Shown here one piece after another: positions 1 to 8,465 of a stretch of 30,772 nucleotides of DNA (its first letter is position 1; each line of letters begins with the position of its first letter). The stretch comes from CAADGU01 sp964581605 (GTDB taxonomy: Bacteria; Chloroflexota; Anaerolineae; Promineifilales; Promineifilaceae): contig CAZOPF010000071.1 of the NCBI GenBank assembly GCA_964581605.1, forward strand, positions 1 through 30,772, written 5' to 3'. Under the pieces are notes generated by a model, which saw only the letters and a program-made list of their open reading frames with translations, was not told the origin of the DNA and ran no database searches. Position numbers and translations under genes: made by a program.

Positions 1-94
1 TGATTTCCTGGATAATCAACGGTCTTTTTGTTTCTGCTGCCAAGTTTCTTTTTACATAACGAATGAATGTTCTATAGAAGATGACATAATCTTG

Positions 95-107
95 TTGTAT
101 AATACAA
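95..107 (+). promoter_or_regulatory. Possible -10 element inside a dyad, upstream of the three-repeat secreted protein
   Basis: A perfect TATAAT hexamer lies at 98-103, within the dyad TTGTAT-A-ATACAA (95-107), whose arms are exact reverse complements. No convincing -35 hexamer is present at 16-18 bp spacing. The start codon is about 140 bp downstream at 241. A dyad centred on a -10 box could be an operator, but AT-rich dyads also arise by chance. Confidence 0.4.
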
Positions 108-240
108 GTATGGTGCATGAGGGGTATGGGTATTAAGCATTTCCCTTTGTTTATGGCAATCTGCATTTATCTGTTACCCGCCTGGGCAAAATAACAAGCC
201 AGCCTCTCAATATATTGAACAACTGTATAAGGAGGTTTGT

Positions 241-1374
241 ATGTCCACTCAATCTGTTCAAGAGAGTTTGTTTTTATCTGGGGAGATGAAGAGCGTGGGA
301 AACGGCCGTTCCCCCTTACGGCTCATGAGTATAGTGTTATCTATCCTGGCCCTGTTCTTGTTGTTAGGTGCCAGCACCACCAGCGCCGCCAGCCAGACCA
401 TTCCCACCATCTCCATTGTCAGCGTTGTCACAGACCAGACTGTCACAATTCAGACCCACAACTACCCACCGGCACAGATATTCACCGTGCGCATGAACTA
501 TATGGGTACCGCCGGTATTGGTGGCGAGGTGGTAGGTAGCTTTGATTCCAGCCGGGGCGATTCGACTGCAACGTATCCCATCCCCAATTTCCTGAAAGGG
601 CAGGCGCAAATTGCCATCCGCCTGGACAGCGCTCAAGGGTATTACAGCTACAATTGGTTTTGGAACAACACCAGCGGCACATCGGGCGGAAGCGGTGGTC
701 AACCAGTTCCGCCACCCAGTTATGTCGGTATCCCCACCTTCAGCATTGTGAACGTTACGCCTGATACCAATGTCACCATCCTCACCAACAACTTCCCGCC
801 GAACCAGCTTTTTGATGTGACAATGGGGCTGATGTATACACAGGGCATTGGCGGTATCAAAGTAGGCGAAATCAATTCTGGTGCTGGTGGAGCGATTCAG
901 CAGACCTTCAACATTCCGGCTGAACTGCGCGGACAAAGTCGCATTGCTATCCGCGCCCAAACACGCCATGCCAACCCGTTTTACGCTTATAACTGGTTCT
1001 GGAATAACACGTCCGGAGGTACTGGGGGGCAACCTACACCCACTCCGCCCATTGTCGTGCCGCCTGTAACAGGCACGCCAACCATCAAGATTTGCCAGGT
1101 GGTGCGGGATGGCACTGTGCAATTCCAGACAGCCAATTATCCGGCCAATATGAACTTCACGGTGACAATGGGCCCCATGGGTACACAGGGGATATTGGGG
1201 TATCCAGCAGGCACATTTAATTCTGGTTCTGGCGGAATGGTTCGTTTCACCATACCAATTCCTGATGGAGTGAAGGGTTTAAGCCAGATTGCTATTCGTG
1301 CACAGGGTTCGCCATATTTCAGCTATAACTGGTTCTGGAATTCAACAACTACGGCCGATTTCTGCACCGGATAG
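241..1374 (+). CDS. Secreted protein with three tandem copies of a ~95-residue domain
   Basis: Function is unknown; the protein is exported or membrane-anchored. A hydrophobic stretch at residues ~28-45, ending near ASTTSAAS, looks like a signal peptide or anchor, preceded by an unusually long polar N-terminus. Three homologous units follow (about residues 52-143, 160-260 and 278-373). Each starts with a TISIV/TFSIV-type strand, has a central NYPP/NFPP and TVxMxxMxTxGI stretch, and ends with YNWFWN(N/S)T. Gly/Pro-rich linkers (GGSGGQP, GGTGGQP) separate them. The repeats look all-beta and adhesin-like, but I do not recognise a named family. GGAGG at 231-235, five bases before ATG 241, supports this start over ATG 286, which lacks a properly spaced site. 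It stands alone, ending at a strong terminator. Confidence 0.85.
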   Translation: MSTQSVQESLFLSGEMKSVGNGRSPLRLMSIVLSILALFLLLGASTTSAASQTIPTISIVSVVTDQTVTIQTHNYPPAQIFTVRMNYMGTAGIGGEVVGSFDSSRGDSTATYPIPNFLKGQAQIAIRLDSAQGYYSYNWFWNNTSGTSGGSGGQPVPPPSYVGIPTFSIVNVTPDTNVTILTNNFPPNQLFDVTMGLMYTQGIGGIKVGEINSGAGGAIQQTFNIPAELRGQSRIAIRAQTRHANPFYAYNWFWNNTSGGTGGQPTPTPPIVVPPVTGTPTIKICQVVRDGTVQFQTANYPANMNFTVTMGPMGTQGILGYPAGTFNSGSGGMVRFTIPIPDGVKGLSQIAIRAQGSPYFSYNWFWNSTTTADFCTG

Positions 1375-1403
1375 TTGTCTGATTGATCAGGAACAATTGG
1401 AGG

Positions 1404-1435
1404 AAACGCGCCGGTTCTGCCCGGCGCGTTTTTTA
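1404..1435 (+). terminator. Rho-independent terminator after the three-repeat protein
   Basis: An 11-bp perfect stem (AAACGCGCCGG at 1404-1414 with CCGGCGCGTTT at 1421-1431) has a 6-base loop, and its T-run continues to 1434. The stop codon of the convergent U32 gene (1433-1435, minus strand) lies inside the T-run, so the two genes share this junction and the hairpin may end both transcripts. Confidence 0.85.
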
Positions 1436-4030
1436 TTGCAGCATCGGCAGCATGAGGTAGTTATCAGCGACGAAAAGGCTGCCTTCCGTGCGGTGTTGCG
1501 GGGACAGCCGGCCGAGTTGACGGCCGAGTTCAGGCATGGCGAGTGTACCGGCCAGGGCTTGCTGGAAGGTTTGGGTGATTTGTGTAACTTGCACGGCCGT
1601 CTCATGGGCAAATTCCAACCGCAAATGATGGATACCGGCTTGCCGCCAGGCAGCCAGATGATGGCTGGCTTCCTGGGCTTCCGCGCCAAAGACGGTGTTA
1701 CGGCAGCCAACATCAGCCAAAACGGGGTGGACACGGCCGTTGCCATCCCGCAGCCCCACCTTATGCTTCTCACACGGTGCGCCACAATCCTTGTAACTGG
1801 TGCCAGTGGAGAGGAAACGGCAAAAGACACAATGTTCGGTGTGGAAAACGGGCAGGTGTTGGTAGGCCACCGCCTCGATTTTGTCCGCGCCGATTTGCCG
1901 CGCCAGGGCACCGATTTGGGCAGCGTTCAGGTCATGAGTGGGGGTGAGGCGCAGCAAGCCCATTTGCAGGAAGGTGTCGGCCGTGAGCACATTGGCCGCG
2001 TTCAGGCTAAAGTCGCCGATGAGGGGCGGATGGGCAACCTTTTGCAAAGCGGCCAACAGGCCAATTGAACGCACCACAAGCTGACATTCTAAACGGCACA
2101 GGAAGTTGAGGATGCCTTCTTCGCCCGGTTTGAGGATGCGCGGGCTGGCAACGCGGGCGGTGATGCCCGCAGCCTGTACCTGTTCTACGGCCGGGCGCAA
2201 ACCGTACAAATCAAGATAGTCCAGGGTAATGCTGGCGGGGCGCAGCGAAATGGCCGCGTCTAACTGGCCGGGGCTGCGGATGAGCAGATGCAATTGATAC
2301 CGGTCACTGGTCAATTGATAATGGTCAATTGACTGTTGACCATTGTCCGTTGCTCGCTGGGAGAGGGCGGATTGGAGCACGGCCGTTGGCTCGTTTATTG
2401 TTATCGGTGGCGGCTGGCTCTGTTGGGCGGTCAATTGTTCCACAGCCTGGCGGCGCAGGTCGTTGAGCAGGGAGATGGGGACAAAGGCGTGGCCGTCACA
2501 CTCCAGAGCCAGGTCAACCAGTTCGTAGGGGGTGTGGCCCAGACGGCCAAATTGTTCATGCAGTTTGGCAGCGGTGAGGGGCTGGTTTTGGGCGGCCGTC
2601 AGCGGTTCGGGAGAGCGAACTGTTAGCTGAATAGGGCGCTGGTTAAGCAGCGTCCACACGGCCGTCAACCGCTCCCCCACATTGGCCGACACCTGCACCT
2701 GGACGGGCTGTTTGTGGACGGGCGTGGCAGCCTGGGTATACGGCCGTACCGCCTTTGCCAGCGCCGGGTCATGCGTGCGCCACAGCCAGTCGCCGGGGCG
2801 GATGCGGCCAAAGTTGACCGCCCCATTGCCAAAACGGAGCGTCAATTCGCCGTTCGGGGCAGCGATCACCTGATAAATATGGCCGCCTTCTTCCGGCTCT
2901 TCCGGGCTGCGCCAGTCGGCGGCGTCGAAGACCACCCCATCGCCAGCTTTGAGCGGGGTGACGGTGGCCGCCGGTTCAATCTGCACCCCATCGGCCAGAA
3001 CCCGCGTGACGCGCCCCATGAGCAGACCACGATGGCGCGGGGCACGGCCGTCCACCACGGCCTGATGATTGGTGCCCATCAGGAACCAGGGGCCGAGGCC
3101 GCGTGAATAGACCTGGGTCAGTTGCTCCTCGGCGGCGGGGGTGATGGGGAAGGGCAGCCCGGCCCAGGCCGCATCCACCGCCTGCCGGTAAGCACGGGTG
3201 GTCAGGGCCACATAATCAGCATCTTTATAGCGCCCTTCAATTTTGAGGGCGGTGATGCCCATTTGCACAATTTCGGGAATCTGGTGCAGAGCATAGAGGT
3301 CACCGGGGGAGAGCAGGTAGCGGGCGTCGCCCAGCGGCCGCCATTGGTCATCCACCATCAAGTCATAGGGCAGGCGGCACGCCTGGGCGCATTGGCCGCG
3401 ATTGGCGCTGCGGCCGCCCCATGCTTCGGAAGAAAAACATTGCCCGGAGTAGGAAACGCACAGTGCGCCATGCACAAAGAGTTCCAATTCACAATCCGTC
3501 TGGGCGCGAATCTGGCGCACTTCGTCCAGCGACAGTTCCCGCGCCAGCACCACGCGGCGCACGCCAAATTGCTGCGCCAGGCGAATACCGGCCACGTCGG
3601 TGATGCTCATTTGGGTGCTGCCATACAGCGGCAGGTCCGGCGCGATCTGGTGCGCCAGTTGGGTGATGCCGATGTCTTGCACAATGATGGCGTCTGTGCC
3701 GGCGGCGGCGATAGCGGCAATGGTTTGGGCGGCCTCGGCCAGTTCGTGGTCGAAGATGAGGGTGTTGAAGGTGACATAGCCGCGCACGCCGCGCTGGTGC
3801 AGGGTTTGCATGACGGTGGGTAGTTCGGCCAGGCCAAAGCCGACTTTGGCGCGGGCGGTGAAATGTTTGAGGCCGAAGTAAACGGCGTCTGCGCCCGCTT
3901 CAATGGCGGCGTGCAGTTGCGGCCAGTAACCCGCCGGACTCATCACTTCCGGTTTGTGCGGCGGAATCAGAAGTTCCACTTCTTTGGAGAAGTTGAACTT
4001 TTGGCTGGGCAGGTTTTTCTGGTCATTCAT
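1433..4030 (-). CDS. U32 family protein, RlhA-like (probable rRNA hydroxylation factor)
   Basis: This 865-residue protein belongs to the U32 'peptidase' family, in the long form with an extra C-terminal region like RlhA (E. coli YdcP, 23S rRNA C2501 hydroxylation). Residues ~25-300 form the U32 core: EVMSPAGYW, GADAVYFG, GYVTFNTLIFDHEL and ELFVHGALCVSYSGQC. Cysteines 191, 198, 214 and 218 sit in the signature block, spaced like the iron-sulfur ligands of other U32 proteins (UbiU/V, TrhP, RlhA). A middle region (~330-560) resembles the DUF3656-type insertion. The C-terminal third has another Cys cluster (HCVFC, CGAPC, VGC), possibly a second metal site. ATG 4030 begins MNDQKNL; no strong ribosome site is evident. 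The upstream same-strand gene is 99 bp away across a hairpin. The family call is firm; the rRNA role is inferred. Confidence 0.85.
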   Translation of the reverse strand: MNDQKNLPSQKFNFSKEVELLIPPHKPEVMSPAGYWPQLHAAIEAGADAVYFGLKHFTARAKVGFGLAELPTVMQTLHQRGVRGYVTFNTLIFDHELAEAAQTIAAIAAAGTDAIIVQDIGITQLAHQIAPDLPLYGSTQMSITDVAGIRLAQQFGVRRVVLARELSLDEVRQIRAQTDCELELFVHGALCVSYSGQCFSSEAWGGRSANRGQCAQACRLPYDLMVDDQWRPLGDARYLLSPGDLYALHQIPEIVQMGITALKIEGRYKDADYVALTTRAYRQAVDAAWAGLPFPITPAAEEQLTQVYSRGLGPWFLMGTNHQAVVDGRAPRHRGLLMGRVTRVLADGVQIEPAATVTPLKAGDGVVFDAADWRSPEEPEEGGHIYQVIAAPNGELTLRFGNGAVNFGRIRPGDWLWRTHDPALAKAVRPYTQAATPVHKQPVQVQVSANVGERLTAVWTLLNQRPIQLTVRSPEPLTAAQNQPLTAAKLHEQFGRLGHTPYELVDLALECDGHAFVPISLLNDLRRQAVEQLTAQQSQPPPITINEPTAVLQSALSQRATDNGQQSIDHYQLTSDRYQLHLLIRSPGQLDAAISLRPASITLDYLDLYGLRPAVEQVQAAGITARVASPRILKPGEEGILNFLCRLECQLVVRSIGLLAALQKVAHPPLIGDFSLNAANVLTADTFLQMGLLRLTPTHDLNAAQIGALARQIGADKIEAVAYQHLPVFHTEHCVFCRFLSTGTSYKDCGAPCEKHKVGLRDGNGRVHPVLADVGCRNTVFGAEAQEASHHLAAWRQAGIHHLRLEFAHETAVQVTQITQTFQQALAGTLAMPELGRQLGRLSPQHRTEGSLFVADNYLMLPMLQ

Positions 4031-4047
4031 GTCTGAGTGTCCTAAAA

Positions 4048-4107
4048 AACGCAGAGACGCAGAGGGATTTTCTCTCTGGTAACTCAGCGCCTCTGTGTCT
4101 CTGCGTT
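4048..4107. repeat. Palindrome of short tandem units between the U32 and E1 genes
   Basis: The left arm AACGCAGAGACGCAGAGG (4048-4065) pairs with 4090-4107, with one G:T wobble in 18 bp. The left arm itself contains the near-tandem unit ACGCAGAG. T-rich tracts follow the right arm (4111-4115). It fills most of the 99-bp gap and would form a hairpin in any read-through minus-strand transcript. Confidence 0.75.
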
Positions 4108-4129
4108 ACCTTTTTCAGTGGACTCATAT

Positions 4130-6196
4130 CTAAAACGCCAGCAACTTTTCCATCGCCTGGCGAATGGCCGCCACCGTGGGCACCACTCCTTCCATTAACG
4201 ACGTGCTAAAGGGCACAGGCACAGAGGGGGCCGCCACCCGCTCAACGGGCGCGTCCAGGTCGAGAAAACAGGCCGAAGCCACGGCCGCGGCAATCTCCGC
4301 GCCAAAACCGCCAAAGCTGATGTCCTCATGCACAATCAGGCATTTGCTCGTTTTGCCCACGCTGGCAAACACGGCCGTCCTGTCCCACGGCGACAACGTG
4401 CGTAAATCAATAATCTCAATGCCCGCCGCCAACTCAGCCGCCGCCAGTTCACACCGCTCCACCATCGCCCCCCAAGTGACAACGGTCAAATCGTCCCCCT
4501 CTGTCACCAGCTTCGCTTTGCCAAAGGGGAGCATATAGTCGTCGCCGGGGTACGGCCGTCGCGCCCAGGCCGCATCCAACATCGCCCGATGCTCAAAAAA
4601 GATGACCGGGTCATGGCCGCGTAACGCCGTGCGCAGCAGCCCCACCGCATCCTCGGCGTTGGACGGGCAGGCAAAGAGCAGGCCGGGCTGGTGGGCAAAG
4701 GTCACTTCGCTGGTGACGCTGTGCCAGGGGTCGCCAATTTTGCGGTAGCCACCGGGGATGCGGATGATGACGGGGGCGGCAAAGCGGCCGTTTGTCCGCC
4801 AGCGCACCGTGCCCAGATTGTTAATCTGCTCCGTGGCCGGGTCAGCATATTTGCGGAACTGGATTTCGGGCACAGGAACGAGGCCGGCATAGGCCATACC
4901 CACCGAGCGGCCAATGATGCCCTCCTCGTTCAGGCTGGTGTCAAAGACACGGCCGTCGCCAAAGCGCGTCTGCAAACCCAACGTGGCCGCATGGACGCCC
5001 CCCTTCAAGCCCACATCCTCGCCAAAGACCAGCAGCCGATTATTCAGCGCCAGTTCCACTTCCAGCGTGCGCCGGATCGCTTCAATCATGTTGATGCGGC
5101 GGGGATCGGGCGGTTGGGGCATGTCTGTGCCGGGGGGCAGTTCAATGCCCGCCGCCAACAGCCCCCCCACCTGCGGCCGCCTCTCCGGGCTGTGGAAGAC
5201 AAAGTGCGTCACCGTAGCCGGGTCGCCATGTGCTTGCGCCAGCGCCTCATCACGCGCCTGGGCCACTGCTGCGGCCGCTTCCTGGCGCAATCCCTCCCAT
5301 TCTGCCTGGGTTAGCAGGGCAGGTACCAGGTATTGATGCAATCCGGCCAACGGGTCGCGCTCCCATTCGGCGGCGCGTTCGGCCTCGCTTTTGTAGGCCT
5401 GGTTGTCTACGCTGGAATGGCCGGAGAGGCGGGGCACGGTCAGGCGCAGCAGACCCGGCCCGTTCCATTCGCGCATGTGGCGCACGGCCGTGTGTACCAG
5501 TTCGGCCGTTTCCGTTGGGTTCGTGCCGCTGCCGTCCCAGATGGTCAAATTCTTGAAACACGCCAGGTTTTGGGCGATATTGCTGCCCGGCGTTTGCAGC
5601 GGGCTGCGCACGGAAATGGCGTATTCGTTATCCTCCACCACAAACAGCAGCGGCAGTTCCAACGTGGTGGCAATGGTCAGCGCCGACCAGAAACCGTTGG
5701 TCGCCACCGCGCCATCGCCGCCAAACACCACCGCCAGGCAGTTGCCCGCCTCCGGGTTTTTGAGAACGGTCTTGTGGTAAACAATGGCCTGCGCCCAGCC
5801 CACAGCGGGCGTAAATTGCGACCCCACATCGCCGGACATGGGCAGCACCATTGCCCGCTCACGACGCGGCATGTTGAACACCACGCCCACATCCCGCCCG
5901 CCGCTCAGCCCGCCCACCCGCGCCATGTCAGAGGCAAAGGCTTCGGTGAGGGTGAGGCCTGTGCCCAACAGAAACGGCCGTGAGCGATAATAGGCACTGG
6001 CTGCATCAAATGGCCGGTCTAACAACTGGCTGATCAGCAGTTGCCCCAACTCATGTCCGCGTGCCGAAAACTGGTAGGTCACCAATCCCTGCGGCGTCAG
6101 TTCCTCCTCTTCCATCTCATCCATCAAACGGGAACACAACGCCAACCGGGCCACTTCGTGCCAGTCAAACGCGGGGTGCAATGTTTTCAAAATCAT
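4130..6196 (-). CDS. Fused 2-oxoacid dehydrogenase E1 (alpha + beta)
   Basis: This is a thiamine-diphosphate-dependent E1 of the branched-chain 2-oxoacid/pyruvate dehydrogenase type, with both subunits in one 688-residue chain. Residues ~1-340 are the alpha part: ARGHE at 45-49 and the ThDP motif GDGA (160-163) ending at EDNEYAIS with Asn190. Residues ~364-688 are the beta part: MIEAIRRTLE, FGEDVG, FDTSLNEEGIIGRSVGMAYAG, PEIQFRKYADPATEQI, VTWGAMV and IDLRTLSPWD. E1 decarboxylates the oxoacid and acylates the lipoyl group of E2. Neither E2 nor E3 is encoded in this window, so the complex partners lie elsewhere and the substrate (branched-chain oxoacid versus pyruvate) cannot be fixed. The ATG at 6196 is preceded by GGAAAG-like sequence. 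Confidence 0.92.
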   Translation of the reverse strand: MILKTLHPAFDWHEVARLALCSRLMDEMEEEELTPQGLVTYQFSARGHELGQLLISQLLDRPFDAASAYYRSRPFLLGTGLTLTEAFASDMARVGGLSGGRDVGVVFNMPRRERAMVLPMSGDVGSQFTPAVGWAQAIVYHKTVLKNPEAGNCLAVVFGGDGAVATNGFWSALTIATTLELPLLFVVEDNEYAISVRSPLQTPGSNIAQNLACFKNLTIWDGSGTNPTETAELVHTAVRHMREWNGPGLLRLTVPRLSGHSSVDNQAYKSEAERAAEWERDPLAGLHQYLVPALLTQAEWEGLRQEAAAAVAQARDEALAQAHGDPATVTHFVFHSPERRPQVGGLLAAGIELPPGTDMPQPPDPRRINMIEAIRRTLEVELALNNRLLVFGEDVGLKGGVHAATLGLQTRFGDGRVFDTSLNEEGIIGRSVGMAYAGLVPVPEIQFRKYADPATEQINNLGTVRWRTNGRFAAPVIIRIPGGYRKIGDPWHSVTSEVTFAHQPGLLFACPSNAEDAVGLLRTALRGHDPVIFFEHRAMLDAAWARRPYPGDDYMLPFGKAKLVTEGDDLTVVTWGAMVERCELAAAELAAGIEIIDLRTLSPWDRTAVFASVGKTSKCLIVHEDISFGGFGAEIAAAVASACFLDLDAPVERVAAPSVPVPFSTSLMEGVVPTVAAIRQAMEKLLAF

Positions 6197-6207
6197 CTTT
6201 CCTCCAA

Positions 6208-6300
6208 AATGAGCTTAACGCAAAGAGGCAAAGGAACAAAAGGTGCAAAGAAGATGTTACAAAGAAAGAAATCCGTGTTCATCTGCGTTTGTCCGCGTCC
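6208..6300. repeat. Intergenic low-complexity tandem words, not a perfect palindrome
   Basis: After the divergent E1 start, positions ~6211-6255 hold a run of GCAAAG-type words (ACGCAAAGAGGCAAAGG and GGTGCAAAGAAG). Positions ~6271-6300 hold three degenerate 10-base units (TCCGTGTTCA, TCTGCGTTTG, TCCGCGTCCC). The first run resembles the left arm of the palindrome at 4048. No coding potential is supported here. Confidence 0.5.
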
Positions 6301-6323
6301 CATTTTTCTCAGCACTTGTGGTG

Positions 6324-6367
6324 ATTAACGATGAATCAACGCTCGATCAACATCATAGTTTTATACT
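6324..6367 (+). promoter_or_regulatory. SARP-type operator and promoter upstream of the CARDB surface protein
   Basis: Three octamers lie at an exact 11-bp period: ATTAACGA (6324-6331), ATCAACGC (6335-6342) and ATCAACAT (6346-6353). Exactly 8 bp later comes a -10-like TATACT (6362-6367), with no -35 hexamer of its own. SARP activators of streptomycetes are known to bind heptamer direct repeats at 11-bp period with the last one 8 bp from the -10. The predicted transcript starts about 60 bases before ATG 6434. The same arrangement lies upstream of the paralogous gene at 13640. Confidence 0.65.
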
Positions 6368-6433
6368 GCGGCTACCGTTTACCAGTTATCGTGAGGCTCA
6401 ACCTGTTTGTGCCCCAAAAGGAAGTGCTAAATT

Positions 6434-7987
6434 ATGTTACCGCAATCCGATTTTTTTGGGAAATGGAAACGCTCCCGCCCCCTCTTGATCATTTTGTTAG
6501 CGGGGTTATTGTTCACGGCCGTCATCCTCACCGCTCTCAGCCAATCCGAAACGTTCAACTACCTGCCCGCCGTCTTCAACGATGGCGTTCCGGGGACGCC
6601 CCTACCTCCCTGTGATGTGACGTTTGTCAATGAACCACGGGCCGGCAGCAGGGATGTATTGGTGTCCGACGATGTGGGGCGTATTGTCACCATTGTTAAC
6701 CTGACTAACGGGGCCACGTTGGGCACAGACCGGGTTGAGGCGGCCGATGGCTACGATTGCCCCGGGCTGGCCGATTACGCGCCGCCTTACCAAGTGAATG
6801 GGCCATTTATGTTTGGCGATGAATTGCAGGCACAAAGTGATGATGGGGGTGGGGATACGGCCGTTGTCACCTTTGATCCATCCGCCACTCCACCGGCACC
6901 CGGCCTCAGCGCGGCGGCCGTTCTCACCACACCCACGCCCTCAGCTACGCCATACGGCCCGCCGGCCATCACCCTGCTGCCCACCTGCGGCGACCCTCAA
7001 CAAAATCCAGACGTAGTTGCTTTCAATGTGATCTTTACCAACTGGCCCACGGACCACTCATTGGCTGTGTTCTGGGAAAACAACCTGTTACAAAGTTGGG
7101 AAGCCGGGCAGCATCTTGGCTCGTTTACACAGGGTTACACGCGCGTCGTCAGCCAGACTCCGGCAACGTATACGGTCACGGCCGTTTCCGGCAATGGCAG
7201 CGAATCTAGCGCCTTCTTTACCGTTCCTTGCAGCACTTTGCCCACCTCCACGCCCATCACGCCAACCGCCACGGCCGTGCCGCCCGATCTGCTCATCCTG
7301 GGTGCGCCACAGATGGTCAGCACACCGCCCATTGTCGCTTACCAGCCGGTGCAGTTCACGGCCGTCATCTCCAATGCCAGCGCCGTAGATGTGAACAGCC
7401 TGTTCTTCGTAGATCTGTTTATTGACCCGACCGGTGTCCTGTCCACTTCCATTCCGATAACGGAGAGTGATGGGTATGCGGCCGTTTCCGCCCTACCGGC
7501 CCAGGCCACCAGAGTGGTCACTCTCACAGCGCCTTTGGGATTTGGCAACGAACCGCCCACCCATCTGGTTTACGCCTGGGTAGATTCACTGGACGGCGTC
7601 GCGGAATCGGATGAGACCAACAACATCTCCACCCCGGCCGTTATCACCAACGTCACCCCGGCGGCCACGCCTACCCCCAGTTCCACCCCATCCAGCGGCG
7701 GCTCTATTTCCGGCGTCATCTATTACTTTGAGGATGGGTTTACAACGCTATGGCGAGCCACCGTTTACCTGTTTGATGACGCCACAGGTTCTGTAATAGC
7801 TGTGACAGAATCAGACGAAACGGGCCATTACGAGTTTGTGGGCTTGCCGGTTCCGTCAACCACGTATCAAGTGCATAGTTGTAGGGAGATTGATGGCCAG
7901 GAATACTTTGGCTACCGAAACGCCCTGCTGCCACCACAAGATTTGGTGTATATCAGCTTATTTGCACGGCCGTGCCCCTATGGGTAA
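6434..7987 (+). CDS. Membrane-anchored surface protein with CARDB-like and prealbumin-type domains
   Basis: The 517-residue protein has an N-terminal hydrophobic anchor (~17-36, RSRPLLIILLAGLLFTAVILTA), followed by FNYLPAVFN. Domains in order: a Cys-bounded beta domain (~57-150); a TP-linker; a second Cys-bounded domain (~177-275, TCG to VPC); a linker; a CARDB-like domain (~288-405, with PPDLLILG, VDSLDGVAESDETNNIS); a linker; and a carboxypeptidase-regulatory/SdrB-like domain (~420-517, SISGVIYYFEDG, TESDETGHYEFVGLP) ending RPCPYG. Nearly the whole ectodomain is paralogous to residues ~220-700 of the TadE-like protein at 13640. The AAGGAAG stretch at ~6418-6424 may be its ribosome site. It is probably a structural or adhesive surface protein, regulated through the repeats at 6324-6353; no catalytic residues are recognised. 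Confidence 0.85.
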   Translation: MLPQSDFFGKWKRSRPLLIILLAGLLFTAVILTALSQSETFNYLPAVFNDGVPGTPLPPCDVTFVNEPRAGSRDVLVSDDVGRIVTIVNLTNGATLGTDRVEAADGYDCPGLADYAPPYQVNGPFMFGDELQAQSDDGGGDTAVVTFDPSATPPAPGLSAAAVLTTPTPSATPYGPPAITLLPTCGDPQQNPDVVAFNVIFTNWPTDHSLAVFWENNLLQSWEAGQHLGSFTQGYTRVVSQTPATYTVTAVSGNGSESSAFFTVPCSTLPTSTPITPTATAVPPDLLILGAPQMVSTPPIVAYQPVQFTAVISNASAVDVNSLFFVDLFIDPTGVLSTSIPITESDGYAAVSALPAQATRVVTLTAPLGFGNEPPTHLVYAWVDSLDGVAESDETNNISTPAVITNVTPAATPTPSSTPSSGGSISGVIYYFEDGFTTLWRATVYLFDDATGSVIAVTESDETGHYEFVGLPVPSTTYQVHSCREIDGQEYFGYRNALLPPQDLVYISLFARPCPYG

Positions 7988-8001
7988 CAGTTCAACTGCC
8001 C

Positions 8002-8048
8002 GGCACAGGGCGGCAACCGTTTGCCTGCGGTTGGTTTTGCCCTGTGCC
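8002..8048 (+). terminator. Two-part stem-loop after the CARDB surface protein
   Basis: The outer stem GGCACAGGGC (8002-8011) pairs with GCCCTGTGCC (8039-8048). An inner stem CAACCG (8014-8019) pairs with CGGTTG (8028-8033). No T-run follows, so it may protect the 3' end or stall transcription rather than act as a simple intrinsic terminator. The convergent vapC-like gene ends at 8061. Confidence 0.5.
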
Positions 8049-8060
8049 TGGTACTCCCGC

Positions 8061-8465
8061 TCACGGCCGTAGCGTCCGCACCGCCCCCGCCCCTCTGGTA
8101 AGCTGCTCATTATCCAGCGTCACCAACTCCTCCCCCAACTGCTCCGCCAGCGCTACATACACTGCGTCACACCCCCGAATTTTGTAATTAGCTGCAATCT
8201 CCGCCGCTCGTTCCGCAAGACCAAATGTCACAGGATATAAAGTAATGAGGTCACCACCAGCCAGCAACTGCACAAATTGGCTTGCTCTGGCTGAATCATT
8301 CTTGCTCCGGCTGATAGCAGCCGCGACCTCTGCCAGCATAATGACAGGAGAGGATAATACCACGCCAGACATGAGCACCGCCCCAAACCAGGAACGGCTG
8401 GCGCTATGGCCTGGCTCATCTTGATATAACAAAGCCATAAAGACACTGGCGTCAATGATTGCCAT
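8061..8465 (-). CDS. VapC-type PIN-domain toxin
   Basis: A 134-residue PIN-domain protein, the usual VapC length and a predicted Mg-dependent ribonuclease. The four acidic positions expected for the active site are visible: Asp5 (IIDAS), Glu46 (MLAEV), Asp100 (RGCDAVY) and Asp118 (LVTLDNE). It is translationally coupled to the antitoxin upstream: the antitoxin stop and this start overlap as TAATG on the minus strand. The pair lies alone between a plus-strand surface gene and a minus-strand ATPase gene. RNA target unknown. Confidence 0.9.
   Translation of the reverse strand: MAIIDASVFMALLYQDEPGHSASRSWFGAVLMSGVVLSSPVIMLAEVAAAISRSKNDSARASQFVQLLAGGDLITLYPVTFGLAERAAEIAANYKIRGCDAVYVALAEQLGEELVTLDNEQLTRGAGAVRTLRP

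Noticed and set aside
15..22. Single ATCAACGG octamer near the window start
   Set aside because: No second unit at 11 bp on either side and no -10 at 8 bp; a single octamer is not evidence of an operator.
364..1122. Long minus-strand open frame antiparallel to the three-repeat protein (252 codons)
   Set aside because: The plus-strand frame has a signal peptide, clear internal repeats and a good ribosome site; the antisense frame shows no recognisable protein pattern and exists because of GC-biased codon use.
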